This document shows, piece by piece, positions 25,623 to 32,755 of a stretch of 32,755 bases of DNA. Positions within the stretch are counted from its first letter, which is position 1, and each line of letters begins with the position of its first letter. Below the pieces are notes generated by a model, which had not been told where the DNA came from, did not search any database, and saw only the letters and a list, made by a program, of their open reading frames with translations. Both the position numbers and the translations under genes were made by a program. The stretch is from Oscillospiraceae bacterium (GTDB lineage Bacteria; Bacillota; Clostridia; Oscillospirales; Oscillospiraceae). The stretch lies in the NCBI GenBank assembly GCA_022797115.1, contig JAAWKB010000015.1, positions 1-32,755 of the forward strand, written 5' to 3'.

Positions 25623-27374
25623 CTAAATATTGAACGCCTTGAGCAGCTTCTCGTGGATATCGCGAATCCCCTCCGGCTTTTCGATCCTTGGGGCGTCCGG
25701 GTCCAGAAGCCAGGTTTTGGCATAGTGGGTGTCCGTCACACGGAACATAGGCGGCTCCAGCAGCGTGTCGATCTTCATGCAGTAGGGATTGCGGGGCGCG
25801 AAGGCATCGCCTACAATCTCCTTGTACAGGCTGGGGGGCGTACCGGCGATGGAATAGAGCTTGGTATCCTGCTGCGCCAGCTGGGGCAGCGAGCTGAGCA
25901 GCGCCCAGGTATAGGGATGGCGGGGGTCGTAAAAGACCTCCTCCACAGCGCCCAGCTCAATGATCTGCCCGGCATAGAGCACCGCTACCCGGTCGGCTAT
26001 GTTGGCCACCACCCCCAGGTCGTGGGTGATGAAGACGATGGTATAGTTAAATTCCTTCTGCAAATCCTTGATCAGCTGGAGGATCTGGGCCTGGATGGTC
26101 ACATCCAGGGCCGTGGTCGGCTCGTCGCAGATCAGGATTTTGGGCTGGCAGGACAGGGCGATAGCGATGACGATGCGCTGGCGCATACCGCCGGAATACT
26201 GGAAGGGGTAGTCGTCAAAGCGGGCCTCAGGGTTGGGGATGCCCACCTTATGCATCAGCGTCAGGGCGCGCCGGCGGGCCTCCACCTCGCCGCAGTCCTG
26301 GTGCTTGAGGATGACAGAGGTGATCTGCTTGCCGATGGTGATGATGGGGTTGAGGCTGGTCATGGGGTCCTGGAAGACGGTGGCAATCCGCCGGCCGCGG
26401 ATCTGGCACCAGTCGTTGGCGTTCTGCATTTTCGCCAGGTTCAGTACGCAGGCGCCGTGCAGCTCCCTGTCCGTCTCGTCCAGGAGGCGCACACGGAAGG
26501 TGACGTCCTCAAACACGGCGTTGCACTGCCCCTCGTCCGCCAGGTCGGTCCCCAGCCGCATGGCCTCCCGCAGGGCGTCCATCAGCCTGCCCTCCAGCTT
26601 GCCCCGCTGGCGGGCAGGGCACCGGCTCAGGGACAGGTAGACCTCCTTGGCCAGCCGCTTGTTGCGCTGGAGGGACTGGGGGGATGCCTGCCCCGCAGCC
26701 TCCTTCTCATGCTGGGCCTTCAGGGCGGCCATCTGCTGGTCAAATTGCCGGTTGAATGCGGTGTCATTGGCGGCTGCGGCCTTTTTTGCCTTGGCCGCCT
26801 GCTCCTGCCGCTTCTTCAGCTCCTTGACCTGTTTGTCCAGCTGGGAGATGAGGCGGCTGGCCTCCCGGATTTTCTCCTTTTCCTTGGACGGGTCCAGGGT
26901 CTGCTTGCGGTTGAAGGCTTCGGTGCGCCGGGCCATCAGGGCGGCCAGCTCCTCCTCTGCCCGCTTCGCCTCCCCGGCGTCCAGCTGGCCCCGCTGGCGC
27001 TTCTCGCTCTCCAGCTCCAGCATCCGCCGGTAGGTGGCCGCGCCCAGCTCCAGCCGGGCGTACCCGTCCAGCTTCTCCTGGATGCCCGCAATGGCCCGGC
27101 TGGCGTCGCCGTCCAACGGCACCCGCACATCGGTCAGCTCCGGGTCGTTGAACACCAGCTTCCCCTTGCTGATCGATCCGTTGGAGTCCAGCATCCCCGC
27201 AAAGGTTTTGGTAAACACGCTCTTGCCGGAGCCGGACTCGCCCACGATGGCGATGGCCTCGTTTTCATAGATGTCCAGGGAGATGCCCCGGATCGCGGTC
27301 AGCGTACGGCCGCGGACCTGGAACTTCACCCATAGGTCCTCCACGGACAGCAGCACTTTTTTCTCTTCTGCCAT
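25623..27374 (-). CDS. oppD: Oligopeptide ABC transporter ATPase, AmiE/OppD type, with coiled-coil insert
   Basis: The partner ATPase of the permease. Walker A GESGSGKS (45-52), Q-loop VFQDP (333-337), signature QYSGGMRQR (392-400), Walker B ILICDEPT (E418) and H451 are all intact, and the C-terminal half closely follows AmiE through FYDPRHPYTWALLSSLPQLA and YAKTWLLDPDAP. The total of 583 residues exceeds AmiE-like relatives (about 355) by about 230. The excess is a block from about 80 to 320 between Walker A and the Q-loop, where relatives have about 45 residues. The block is rich in Glu, Lys, Arg, Ala and Gln (LESEKRQRGQLDAGEAKRAE; LDKQVKELKKRQEQAAKAKK) and looks like coiled coils. ATG 27374, 11 bases after oppC. 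Confidence 0.93.
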   Translation of the reverse strand: MAEEKKVLLSVEDLWVKFQVRGRTLTAIRGISLDIYENEAIAIVGESGSGKSVFTKTFAGMLDSNGSISKGKLVFNDPELTDVRVPLDGDASRAIAGIQEKLDGYARLELGAATYRRMLELESEKRQRGQLDAGEAKRAEEELAALMARRTEAFNRKQTLDPSKEKEKIREASRLISQLDKQVKELKKRQEQAAKAKKAAAANDTAFNRQFDQQMAALKAQHEKEAAGQASPQSLQRNKRLAKEVYLSLSRCPARQRGKLEGRLMDALREAMRLGTDLADEGQCNAVFEDVTFRVRLLDETDRELHGACVLNLAKMQNANDWCQIRGRRIATVFQDPMTSLNPIITIGKQITSVILKHQDCGEVEARRRALTLMHKVGIPNPEARFDDYPFQYSGGMRQRIVIAIALSCQPKILICDEPTTALDVTIQAQILQLIKDLQKEFNYTIVFITHDLGVVANIADRVAVLYAGQIIELGAVEEVFYDPRHPYTWALLSSLPQLAQQDTKLYSIAGTPPSLYKEIVGDAFAPRNPYCMKIDTLLEPPMFRVTDTHYAKTWLLDPDAPRIEKPEGIRDIHEKLLKAFNI

Positions 27375-27385
27375 AGCGCGCCCCC

Positions 27386-28354
27386 TTACATATGCGTCCG
27401 CGGGTCGGACGCGTCGCCCAGGTTCTGGCCAACCACGTACAACACCACCGTGATGATGGCCGAAATGGCGACCGGGCTCCAGAATTCAAACTCCCAGCCC
27501 GGAGTGACCATGGCGCTCTGCGCCTCAAAGATCATCCGCCCGAGGCTGCGCTCGCTCATGCCCAGGCCAATGTAGGACAAAAACACCTCGCTGCCAATAT
27601 AGGAGGGGATCTCCGTAGCCAGCAGCGTGACGATGAAGCTGGTCATGAAGGGCAGGATATTCTTCATGGCGATCTTGATGGTGCTCGTCCCCAGGCAGCG
27701 GGAGGCCAGGTTGTACTCCCGGTCCCGGATGATGATGACCTGGATGCGCAGGGAGTAGGCGATGCCCAGCCAGCCTGTGACCGTCATGGCGAATACCAGG
27801 GTCATGAAGGAGGGGGTAAAGAGCATCACCATCACGGCCACAAAGAGGATAAAGGGCACGTTGCCGATGATGTTGTAGACCTCCATCATCACCGCGTCCA
27901 CCTTCTTTGAGAAGCCCCAGACCGCGCCGACGATCACGCCGATGGTCATATTGATGGCCGCGCAGAGGAACGCAAGGGACATGGAAATCCGGGAGCCGTT
28001 CCAGATGGCTTCAAAGGTGGACTCCCCCGAGGCCCCGGTGCCCAGGATGTACTTGAGGGAAAAGCCATATTTGGCGATGGCGGCGGCGGGGGTCAGATGC
28101 TTCGCCTCCGCGTTCATCACGTTGACAAAGGGGTCGTAATCCGTGACGGCGGGATAGATGTAGGCAAAGAGGATCACCACGCCCAGCAGCGCCAGGATGA
28201 CGATATTGACCTTTTTGCGGAAGAACACCCGGAACACGCTGCTCCAGTAGGAGTAACGGGGGGCGGTGATCTTCTCCGTCTCCAGGTCGTTGTGGTCCAC
28301 CATGGAGAACAGCTCCTCCTTGCTCAGGCCCAGATGTTGATAAGCATTTTCCAT
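27386..28354 (-). CDS. oppC: Oligopeptide ABC transporter permease, AmiD/OppC type
   Basis: A 322-residue inner-membrane permease subunit that with OppB forms the oligopeptide channel. The N-terminal TAPRYSYWSSVFRVFFRKK region and the end VVGQNLGDASDPRTHM are nearly the same as in streptococcal AmiD. It has about six membrane segments (first at 52-70) and the EAA loop for ATPase contact, REYNLASRCLGTSTIKIAMK. I choose ATG 28354, which follows GAGG by 8 bases; a GTG nine bases earlier lies inside the ribosome binding area and overlaps the oppB stop. Length is normal, unlike that of its partners. Confidence 0.93.
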   Translation of the reverse strand: MENAYQHLGLSKEELFSMVDHNDLETEKITAPRYSYWSSVFRVFFRKKVNIVILALLGVVILFAYIYPAVTDYDPFVNVMNAEAKHLTPAAAIAKYGFSLKYILGTGASGESTFEAIWNGSRISMSLAFLCAAINMTIGVIVGAVWGFSKKVDAVMMEVYNIIGNVPFILFVAVMVMLFTPSFMTLVFAMTVTGWLGIAYSLRIQVIIIRDREYNLASRCLGTSTIKIAMKNILPFMTSFIVTLLATEIPSYIGSEVFLSYIGLGMSERSLGRMIFEAQSAMVTPGWEFEFWSPVAISAIITVVLYVVGQNLGDASDPRTHM

Positions 28355-28359
28355 ACCGG

Positions 28360-29934
28360 TCACCTCGCCTTTGAAGTGTAGGAAATCCGCGGGTCAACGG
28401 CTGCCATCAGCACGTCGCCCAGGATAATGGATGTGACGGACAGCACGGCGTAGAACAGCGTCAGGCCCACGATCACGCCGTTGTCGTATTTGTTGATGGC
28501 CTCGGTCAGCAGGTTGCCTGTGCCGGGGACCACGTATACGCGCTCGGTGATGATAGCGCCGGTCATGGCGAAGATGATGGAGCCGGGGATGCCGTGTACG
28601 ATGGGGATGGCCGCGTTTTTCAGGATGTGCTTGGTGAAGATCTCATTCTCCGTCAGGCCGCCGGAGCGGGCGAACTTGACATAGTCGGAGTTCATCTGGT
28701 CGATCATGTACCGGCGCAGCCACTTCATCGTCCCGGCGATGGAGGGCAGGGCCAGGGAGACGATGGGCAGCACATACATCAGCCTGCTGCTGGACTCCAT
28801 GTCGAAGAGCGTGGGCAGCCCCAGCTTGCCGCCGAAGGCCTTGAAGAGGAAGATGTAGGCCAGGGAGGGTACGGCGATGATGAAGATGATATACACCGTC
28901 CCGATTTTGTCCAGCAGCTTGTCCTTCCTCCGGGCCATAACCACCCCCATAGGCACGCCGATGCAGTAGGCCAGGATGGTGGCGATGATGCCGATAATGA
29001 AGGAGAAGCCCAGCTTGCTCGGCGCGCTGCGGACAGTAACTACATTGGTATAGTCGTCAGTAAAGCGCGCCTCGTTGATGGGGCTGGAGGTCCGGGAGCC
29101 CTCCCGGTAGGTGGCGCTGTGCAGGTCGTCCGCGCTCTGCTCCACGAAGCTCGTGGGGAAGGTGGTCTCCGAGAGGACATAGGCCCCCTGGCTGCGGCTC
29201 ATGGTGTCGAACACATCCACGCCGTTGTTGACGGTGTAGGAGGTGCCCATGCGGAGGATCGCCATGTTCTGGTGGATAAAGGGGAACTTGCCGTCCACAT
29301 AAAGGAGATATTTGTGGTAGGTCCCGTTGCCGATGATGGCGGGGGAGAACCTGCCGTTATAGACCGGGTCGTGGAGGGTGAAGGTGAGCCCCCGCTCCCC
29401 CACATCCCCGGTGGCCTTGTGGATGTTGTCAATTTCGATCAGGCCGGTGAAATACTTCACCAGCCGCTGGATGAGGGGGATATCCTTGGTGGCAAAAAGC
29501 TTCTGTTCGCCGCCGGCGGCCAGCTTGCTGCCGTATTTGCTGGCGGTGATGGCGTCCAGGCGGTGGATCTCATAGCCCTGGGACTGGTAGTAGCTGGTGA
29601 ATTTCTCCACATACTCCCCCACCAGCTCCGGGTCCTTGTCCGCCGTGCGGCCGATGGCGACGGCGGCAGCGCGGGTTTCCTCGTCAATCTCCCCGCTCTG
29701 GAGCAGGCTGCTGAGGTAGTCCGTGTAGGGGACGAAGTCCAGGTAGCCGTACTCCTCCCACTTGGCGTACATGTACTCGATCCGCTGGTTTTTGGCGGTC
29801 TTGACGAAGGTGCCGTCTGTCTTGAACAGCAGGTCGCGGTTCAGCAGGGAATACACCAGGACCATCACCAGGGCCACCACCGCGATGACAGAGAGGATGC
29901 TGTGCAGGATGCGCTTGAGCAGATATTTTCCCAT
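28360..29934 (-). CDS. oppB: Oligopeptide ABC transporter permease, AmiC/OppB type
   Basis: A 524-residue permease subunit. The first membrane helix (about 8-30) is followed by a large outer domain (about 32-305), then five helices. The EAA loop reads YVKFARSGGLTENEIFTKHI. The big outer domain (including KYLLYVDGKFPFIHQNMAIL) is not an oddity by itself: streptococcal AmiC has one of similar size and the same motifs, while enterobacterial OppB lacks it. It therefore marks the operon as Ami-type. GGAGGGAG lies about 12 bases before ATG 29934. It follows oppA after a stable hairpin without T-run and precedes oppC by five bases. Confidence 0.93.
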   Translation of the reverse strand: MGKYLLKRILHSILSVIAVVALVMVLVYSLLNRDLLFKTDGTFVKTAKNQRIEYMYAKWEEYGYLDFVPYTDYLSSLLQSGEIDEETRAAAVAIGRTADKDPELVGEYVEKFTSYYQSQGYEIHRLDAITASKYGSKLAAGGEQKLFATKDIPLIQRLVKYFTGLIEIDNIHKATGDVGERGLTFTLHDPVYNGRFSPAIIGNGTYHKYLLYVDGKFPFIHQNMAILRMGTSYTVNNGVDVFDTMSRSQGAYVLSETTFPTSFVEQSADDLHSATYREGSRTSSPINEARFTDDYTNVVTVRSAPSKLGFSFIIGIIATILAYCIGVPMGVVMARRKDKLLDKIGTVYIIFIIAVPSLAYIFLFKAFGGKLGLPTLFDMESSSRLMYVLPIVSLALPSIAGTMKWLRRYMIDQMNSDYVKFARSGGLTENEIFTKHILKNAAIPIVHGIPGSIIFAMTGAIITERVYVVPGTGNLLTEAINKYDNGVIVGLTLFYAVLSVTSIILGDVLMAAVDPRISYTSKAR

Positions 29935-29958
29935 AGCCGTCGTTCACTCCCTCCCAGA

Positions 29959-29995
29959 GCGCATACAGGGGGACGGCGCGCCCCCCTGTATGCGC
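29959..29995. promoter_or_regulatory. Stable hairpin between oppA and oppB
   Basis: GCGCATACAGGGGG (29959-29972) pairs with CCCCCTGTATGCGC (29982-29995), a perfect 14-bp stem with a GC-rich loop. There is no T-run on either strand. In binding-protein operons such structures protect the upstream message, so the binding protein is made in excess over the membrane parts. That role is inferred. Confidence 0.65.
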
Positions 29996-30038
29996 CGGCA
30001 TGACTTGATGTTATTCGGACATGCGCAGCACAGGAGCA

Positions 30039-32267
30039 TCAGCCAAAGATACCGAATTTGCTGATCTGTGCGCCGCTGGGCGTAAAGACATCCAGATAGG
30101 TGTTGGGGTCGCCCCAGTCGCCTGTCCAGGAGACGTTCAGAAGCGAGAGGTCATAGTTGTGGTCCGCGCCCGCCTCGGGATAGAAGCAGGCCCCGTCGAC
30201 CTCCTCCCAGTTGTTGCCCGCGATCAGGTTGACCTGGACCGCGCCGCCGAATGCCTTCTCCATGCACTGGCGGTAGACCTCCGCCTGGTTGACGTTGGAC
30301 GTCTGCATCCCGGCGAAGGGGAGGTCGATGAAGATCGGGTTCTCTGCGGAGACCTCCACACCCTGGGCGGCCAGCTCCGCTACGGCCTGCTCAAACTCCG
30401 CCTTGGCATTGTCCAGGCTGTACCAGCCGTCAAAGCCTGTGGTGGGGTCGTCCGCGCCGGTGGAGGGGTCACACACCTTGAGGGGGAAACCGTCGGCATC
30501 AATCTGGGCCTGGACAATCTCGCCATAGAGCGTCCCTGCGGGGAAGGTGGTGGAGGTGCCGTTGATCTCGATGGTGGTGTCCGCCTCCAGCTTCACGTAG
30601 TCGCCGGGCACGAAGGTGTTGCGCAGCCGGACGTACTTCAGGTCCTCGCCCATGCCCTGGGCCATGTAGGAGGCGCGGTCGAAGGCGAAAGCGATGGCCA
30701 GGCGGAAGTGGCGGTTGTTGACAGCCGCATGGGTCCGGGCGGCGTCATCCTCGATTTCGCTGGTCTCCGCGCCGCCGGTGATCTCATCCACGCTGCCGTG
30801 GGACTGGGGGGAGGCCATTGCGTTCACGTCGTTGAAGTTGTTATACATGCGGCGGTCCAGGTTGAACGCGATGTACCAGCTGGTGGAGCCCACGGAGCCG
30901 ACGCGGACATACTCGTCAAAGAGGCCCGCCTCCTTGGCCAGCTCCACATGGGTGGCGCTCATACCGAAGAAGTCGCACTTCCCGCTCAAAAAGTCGTTGT
31001 AGGCACGGGACGCGTCGGTGCCGTCGTCAAAGGTCCATGTATTTGTCTGGATGATGATATTTTCCTTATCCCAGTAGGTGGGATTGGCCTGGAAGACAAT
31101 GGAGTTCTTCGGGGTGAAGCTGGTCACCAGGAACGGCCCGCAGTAGGCGATGGAATCGGGACCCTTGCCGTAGGTATAGTCAGAAGCCGTGTTGCTGAAC
31201 TCCGCGCCGAATTTGCCGCCCTGGGACTGGTAGTAGGTCCGGCACAGGGGGGCGAAGATGCCGTAGCCCAGCATGGTGGGCAGATAGGGTGTGGGCGCGC
31301 ACAGGGTGTATTCCACCGTCAGCTCATCAACAGCCTTGACGCCCACCTGGGCAAAGTCGGTGATCTCGCCGTTGATGTACTCCTCGGCGTTGACAATCAG
31401 ACCGGACACCAGCCACTCCAGGCCGCCCTTGGCGTCCAGGAGGTGCTGCATCCCGGCGACAAAGTCGTCAGCCTGGACCTTGGCGATCTCACGGCCCTGG
31501 GAGTCCACCCAGGGCACGTCAGGCCGGAGGTGGAAGGTGTAGACCGTGCCATCTTCGGAGACGTCATAATTCAGCGCCAGGCCGGGCTGCTGCACGTTCT
31601 CCACGTCGTAGACCATGAGGCTGTCATAGGTCTGGGCCAATACCTTGGTATTCTGCTGCTCCCCTGTGGCCAGCACGTCCCAGCTGGTGGGGTCGGCCGA
31701 GTAGGTCTGGTTGAGGGTGTCCCGGAGGGTATAGCCCTTCCCGGTGAGGTACTCCTGCACCCACTGGAGGAAGGTGCCTGTGCCGGCGAGCTCCCGCCAC
31801 TGGGCATTGATCTCATCAATCTCACTGGCGGTGATCATCTCATCCGCACCCACCACAACGTACTGGTGGAGCCTGTTGCCGTCAGTGCCATAGGCTACAG
31901 AGGGTGTGGTATGGGTGGCGGTCCGCCGCATCTGGTAGCTGCCGCCGCCGGCCGTGCCGGGGATGACCGGCGCGCTCTCCAGCAGCTTTGCCTCCGCCAC
32001 GGCCATCAGGGCGCGGCGGGTGTCCACATCCTCCGCCTCCTTGGCGGTGTTGTAGTATTCGAGGAACTCGCCGAAGTTGGCCTCATAGATGGCGTCCTCA
32101 TCGTAGGTCAGGGGCTGGAAACCGGCAGGCTCGCCGCTGGGCTCTGCGGCGCCGTCCGAGGGTGCGGGGGCCGGGTCCTGGGTTGGCGTGTTGTTCCCGC
32201 CGCCGCAGGCGGCAAGGCTCAGCACCAGCGCCAGCGCCAGGAGCAGAGACAGACACTTCTTCTTCAT
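30039..32267 (-). CDS. oppA: Oligopeptide-binding lipoprotein, apparently circularly permuted
   Basis: The 742-residue substrate-binding protein of the transporter. Signal peptide with lipobox LAAC (C21) and Pro/Gly/Asn-rich linker to about 50. Residues about 62-160 (YNTAKEAEDVDTRRALMAVA, EAKLLESAPVIP, ITASEIDEINAQW) look like the segment that normally forms the C terminus of AmiA/OppA-type proteins. From about 185 (NQTYSADPTSWDVLA) the usual N-terminal start follows, then the standard order (VYTFHLRPDVPW, ADDFVAGMQHLL, YCGPFLVTSF). The protein stops right after SWTGDWGDPNTYLDVF, where relatives continue for about 110 residues, namely with the segment found here at the front. The end-to-start order is thus swapped. 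The downstream 104 bases hold no lost C-terminal part in any frame. AGGAGG lies 9 bases before ATG 32267. Confidence 0.9.
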   Translation of the reverse strand: MKKKCLSLLLALALVLSLAACGGGNNTPTQDPAPAPSDGAAEPSGEPAGFQPLTYDEDAIYEANFGEFLEYYNTAKEAEDVDTRRALMAVAEAKLLESAPVIPGTAGGGSYQMRRTATHTTPSVAYGTDGNRLHQYVVVGADEMITASEIDEINAQWRELAGTGTFLQWVQEYLTGKGYTLRDTLNQTYSADPTSWDVLATGEQQNTKVLAQTYDSLMVYDVENVQQPGLALNYDVSEDGTVYTFHLRPDVPWVDSQGREIAKVQADDFVAGMQHLLDAKGGLEWLVSGLIVNAEEYINGEITDFAQVGVKAVDELTVEYTLCAPTPYLPTMLGYGIFAPLCRTYYQSQGGKFGAEFSNTASDYTYGKGPDSIAYCGPFLVTSFTPKNSIVFQANPTYWDKENIIIQTNTWTFDDGTDASRAYNDFLSGKCDFFGMSATHVELAKEAGLFDEYVRVGSVGSTSWYIAFNLDRRMYNNFNDVNAMASPQSHGSVDEITGGAETSEIEDDAARTHAAVNNRHFRLAIAFAFDRASYMAQGMGEDLKYVRLRNTFVPGDYVKLEADTTIEINGTSTTFPAGTLYGEIVQAQIDADGFPLKVCDPSTGADDPTTGFDGWYSLDNAKAEFEQAVAELAAQGVEVSAENPIFIDLPFAGMQTSNVNQAEVYRQCMEKAFGGAVQVNLIAGNNWEEVDGACFYPEAGADHNYDLSLLNVSWTGDWGDPNTYLDVFTPSGAQISKFGIFG

Positions 32268-32298
32268 ACGCGTGATCCTCCTAAAATGTAAATATCTC

Positions 32299-32413
32299 TA
32301 ACCGCCAGGGGACGGCAAAGCCTCCTGCTGTCCGGCGGTTAAATACGGCAGCGCGCCACGATGGGATTTCAGGCTGCCGCCTCCGGCAGCCTGATGCCAA
32401 AAGTACTTTTGGC
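32299..32413 (-). promoter_or_regulatory. Palindromic leader of the transporter operon
   Basis: The roughly 195-base leader before oppA holds three dyads: a perfect 18-bp palindrome GCCAAAAGTACTTTTGGC (32396-32413), a 10-bp stem TCAGGCTGCC/GGCAGCCTGA (32369-32378 with 32385-32394), and a long-range TAACCGCC/GGCGGTTA pair (32299-32306 with 32334-32341) just before the ribosome binding site. It matches no riboswitch class I know. It may control expression by RNA folding or bind a regulator. Confidence 0.5.
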
Positions 32414-32469
32414 TACGCATACACAGCCCTCCTGGGGCCGTGCGCGCTCTTTCCCTGTTTTTTAGTTTA

Positions 32470-32498
32470 AATATAGCAATTTCTCTATTTCTTGTCAA
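32470..32498 (-). promoter_or_regulatory. Consensus promoter of the oligopeptide transporter operon
   Basis: On the minus strand a perfect -35 TTGACA (32498-32493), 17 bases and TATATT (32475-32470). A second TTGACA at 32521-32516 lies exactly one spacer length upstream. Transcription should start near 32463 in an AT-rich stretch. Confidence 0.8.
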
Positions 32499-32631
32499 GA
32501 CAGCAGCATTTAAGTTGTCAAAGCAGACGAAAATCAGCAGCAAATTTTGTGTGATATGTAAATGGTTAATGCCCTATTCCTCATATATTGATCATTTCTA
32601 TAAATAAGATCCATTCTCCCACCCCGTCCAG

Positions 32632-32653
32632 CCGCAGGACGCTCCTCCTGCGG
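32632..32653. repeat. Hairpin in the divergent intergenic region
   Basis: CCGCAGGA (32632-32639) pairs with TCCTGCGG (32646-32653). It lies upstream of the last + strand ORF and of the transporter promoter; no T-run follows. The rest of 32522-32631 is AT-rich and holds nothing I can name. Confidence 0.35.
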
Positions 32654-32661
32654 AACGGGAG

Positions 32662-32690
32662 TGTCCAAAATAAAGATATTATGATATAAT
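32662..32690 (+). promoter_or_regulatory. Extended -10 promoter at the window end
   Basis: TGATATAAT (32682-32690) is a perfect extended -10. A weak -35 (TGTCCA, 32662-32667) lies 17 bases before the hexamer. The start of transcription would be near 32697, next to the ATG at 32699. Confidence 0.5.
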
Positions 32691-32698
32691 AGGGAACT

Positions 32699-32755
32699 AT
32701 GAGAAAGAGAACAAAAGAGGCATGGAAAAAGTGCCCAAAATGCGGGAAGATAGAG
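32699..32755 (+). CDS. N-terminal start of a possible zinc-ribbon protein (partial)
   Basis: ATG 32699 opens a frame MRKRTKEAWKKCPKCGKIE that leaves the window. CPKCGK is the first half of a zinc-ribbon. The frame has a stop just upstream (TAG at 32690), so this ATG is the first possible start. Only a weak AGGG lies nearby, and the predicted transcription start is 2-3 bases away, so the message would be almost leaderless or the true promoter lies elsewhere. Too short to name a family. Confidence 0.45.
   Translation, partial: MRKRTKEAWKKCPKCGKIE

Noticed and set aside
28360-29934. Large outer domain of the OppB-like permease as a novelty
   Set aside because: AmiC-type permeases have a similar domain with the same motifs, so it is normal for this subfamily.
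30021-32291. 756-codon open frame on the plus strand over oppA
   Set aside because: It is the antisense shadow of the lipoprotein gene, which has signal peptide, lipobox and ribosome binding site.

Overview
The window is about 32.8 kb of GC-rich (roughly 60 %) low-G+C-phylum type DNA. Gene content and order (ylxM-ffh-rpsP-khpA, AGGAGG ribosome binding sites, an Ami-type oligopeptide permease, indolepyruvate ferredoxin oxidoreductase, [FeFe] hydrogenase-like protein, SLH surface proteins) point to an anaerobic, gut-type Clostridia member, probably Oscillospiraceae (Flavonifractor/Oscillibacter-like). That placement is inference; no rRNA is present.

Layout: 1-301 is the 3' end of groEL with its terminator, then a decayed IS5-type transposase scrap. 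744-5365 is a MurNAc catabolic operon (+): its own sigma-A promoter, murQ, murP, mupG, a HAD phosphatase and a strong terminator. 5393-8463 is a minus-strand group: peptide deformylase-like gene, [FeFe] hydrogenase-like protein, a short unexplained coding-like scrap and a TauE/SafE-type permease. 8528-11052 is the housekeeping operon ylxM-ffh-rpsP-khpA (+), closed by hairpins. 11057-15413 (minus) is an AMP-forming acyl-CoA synthetase, a frameshifted small ORF, iorA and iorB, which fits fermentation of aromatic amino acids through aryl-pyruvates and acyl-CoAs. 15469-15822 is a small Lar-like zinc-ribbon gene.

15862-21292 is a surface-protein locus. Two exported proteins (574 aa without SLH domains, then 432 aa with three SLH domains) form a minus-strand operon. 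Upstream lies a serine recombinase gene. Between the recombinase and the operon are two 26-bp Hin-like crossover sites in inverted orientation with the same central dinucleotide. They bracket 134 bp that contains a good extended -10 promoter aimed at the operon. I read this as a phase-variable, invertible promoter switch, captured in the ON orientation. A further SLH protein lies on the + strand, followed by an unrecognised 431-aa protein.

22903-32498 (minus) is an Ami/Opp oligopeptide ABC transporter operon with unusual architectures. The substrate-binding lipoprotein appears circularly permuted: the family's C-terminal segment sits at its N terminus and is missing from its C terminus. The OppD/AmiE-like ATPase carries about 240 extra, coiled-coil-like residues between Walker A and the Q-loop. 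The OppF/AmiF-like ATPase has a C-terminal extension with two membrane helices. The last gene is a membrane-anchored protein with a weak ApbE-like look. A consensus promoter and a highly palindromic leader precede the operon, and a 150-bp inverted-repeat element follows it. The window ends in the first codons of a + strand zinc-ribbon ORF.
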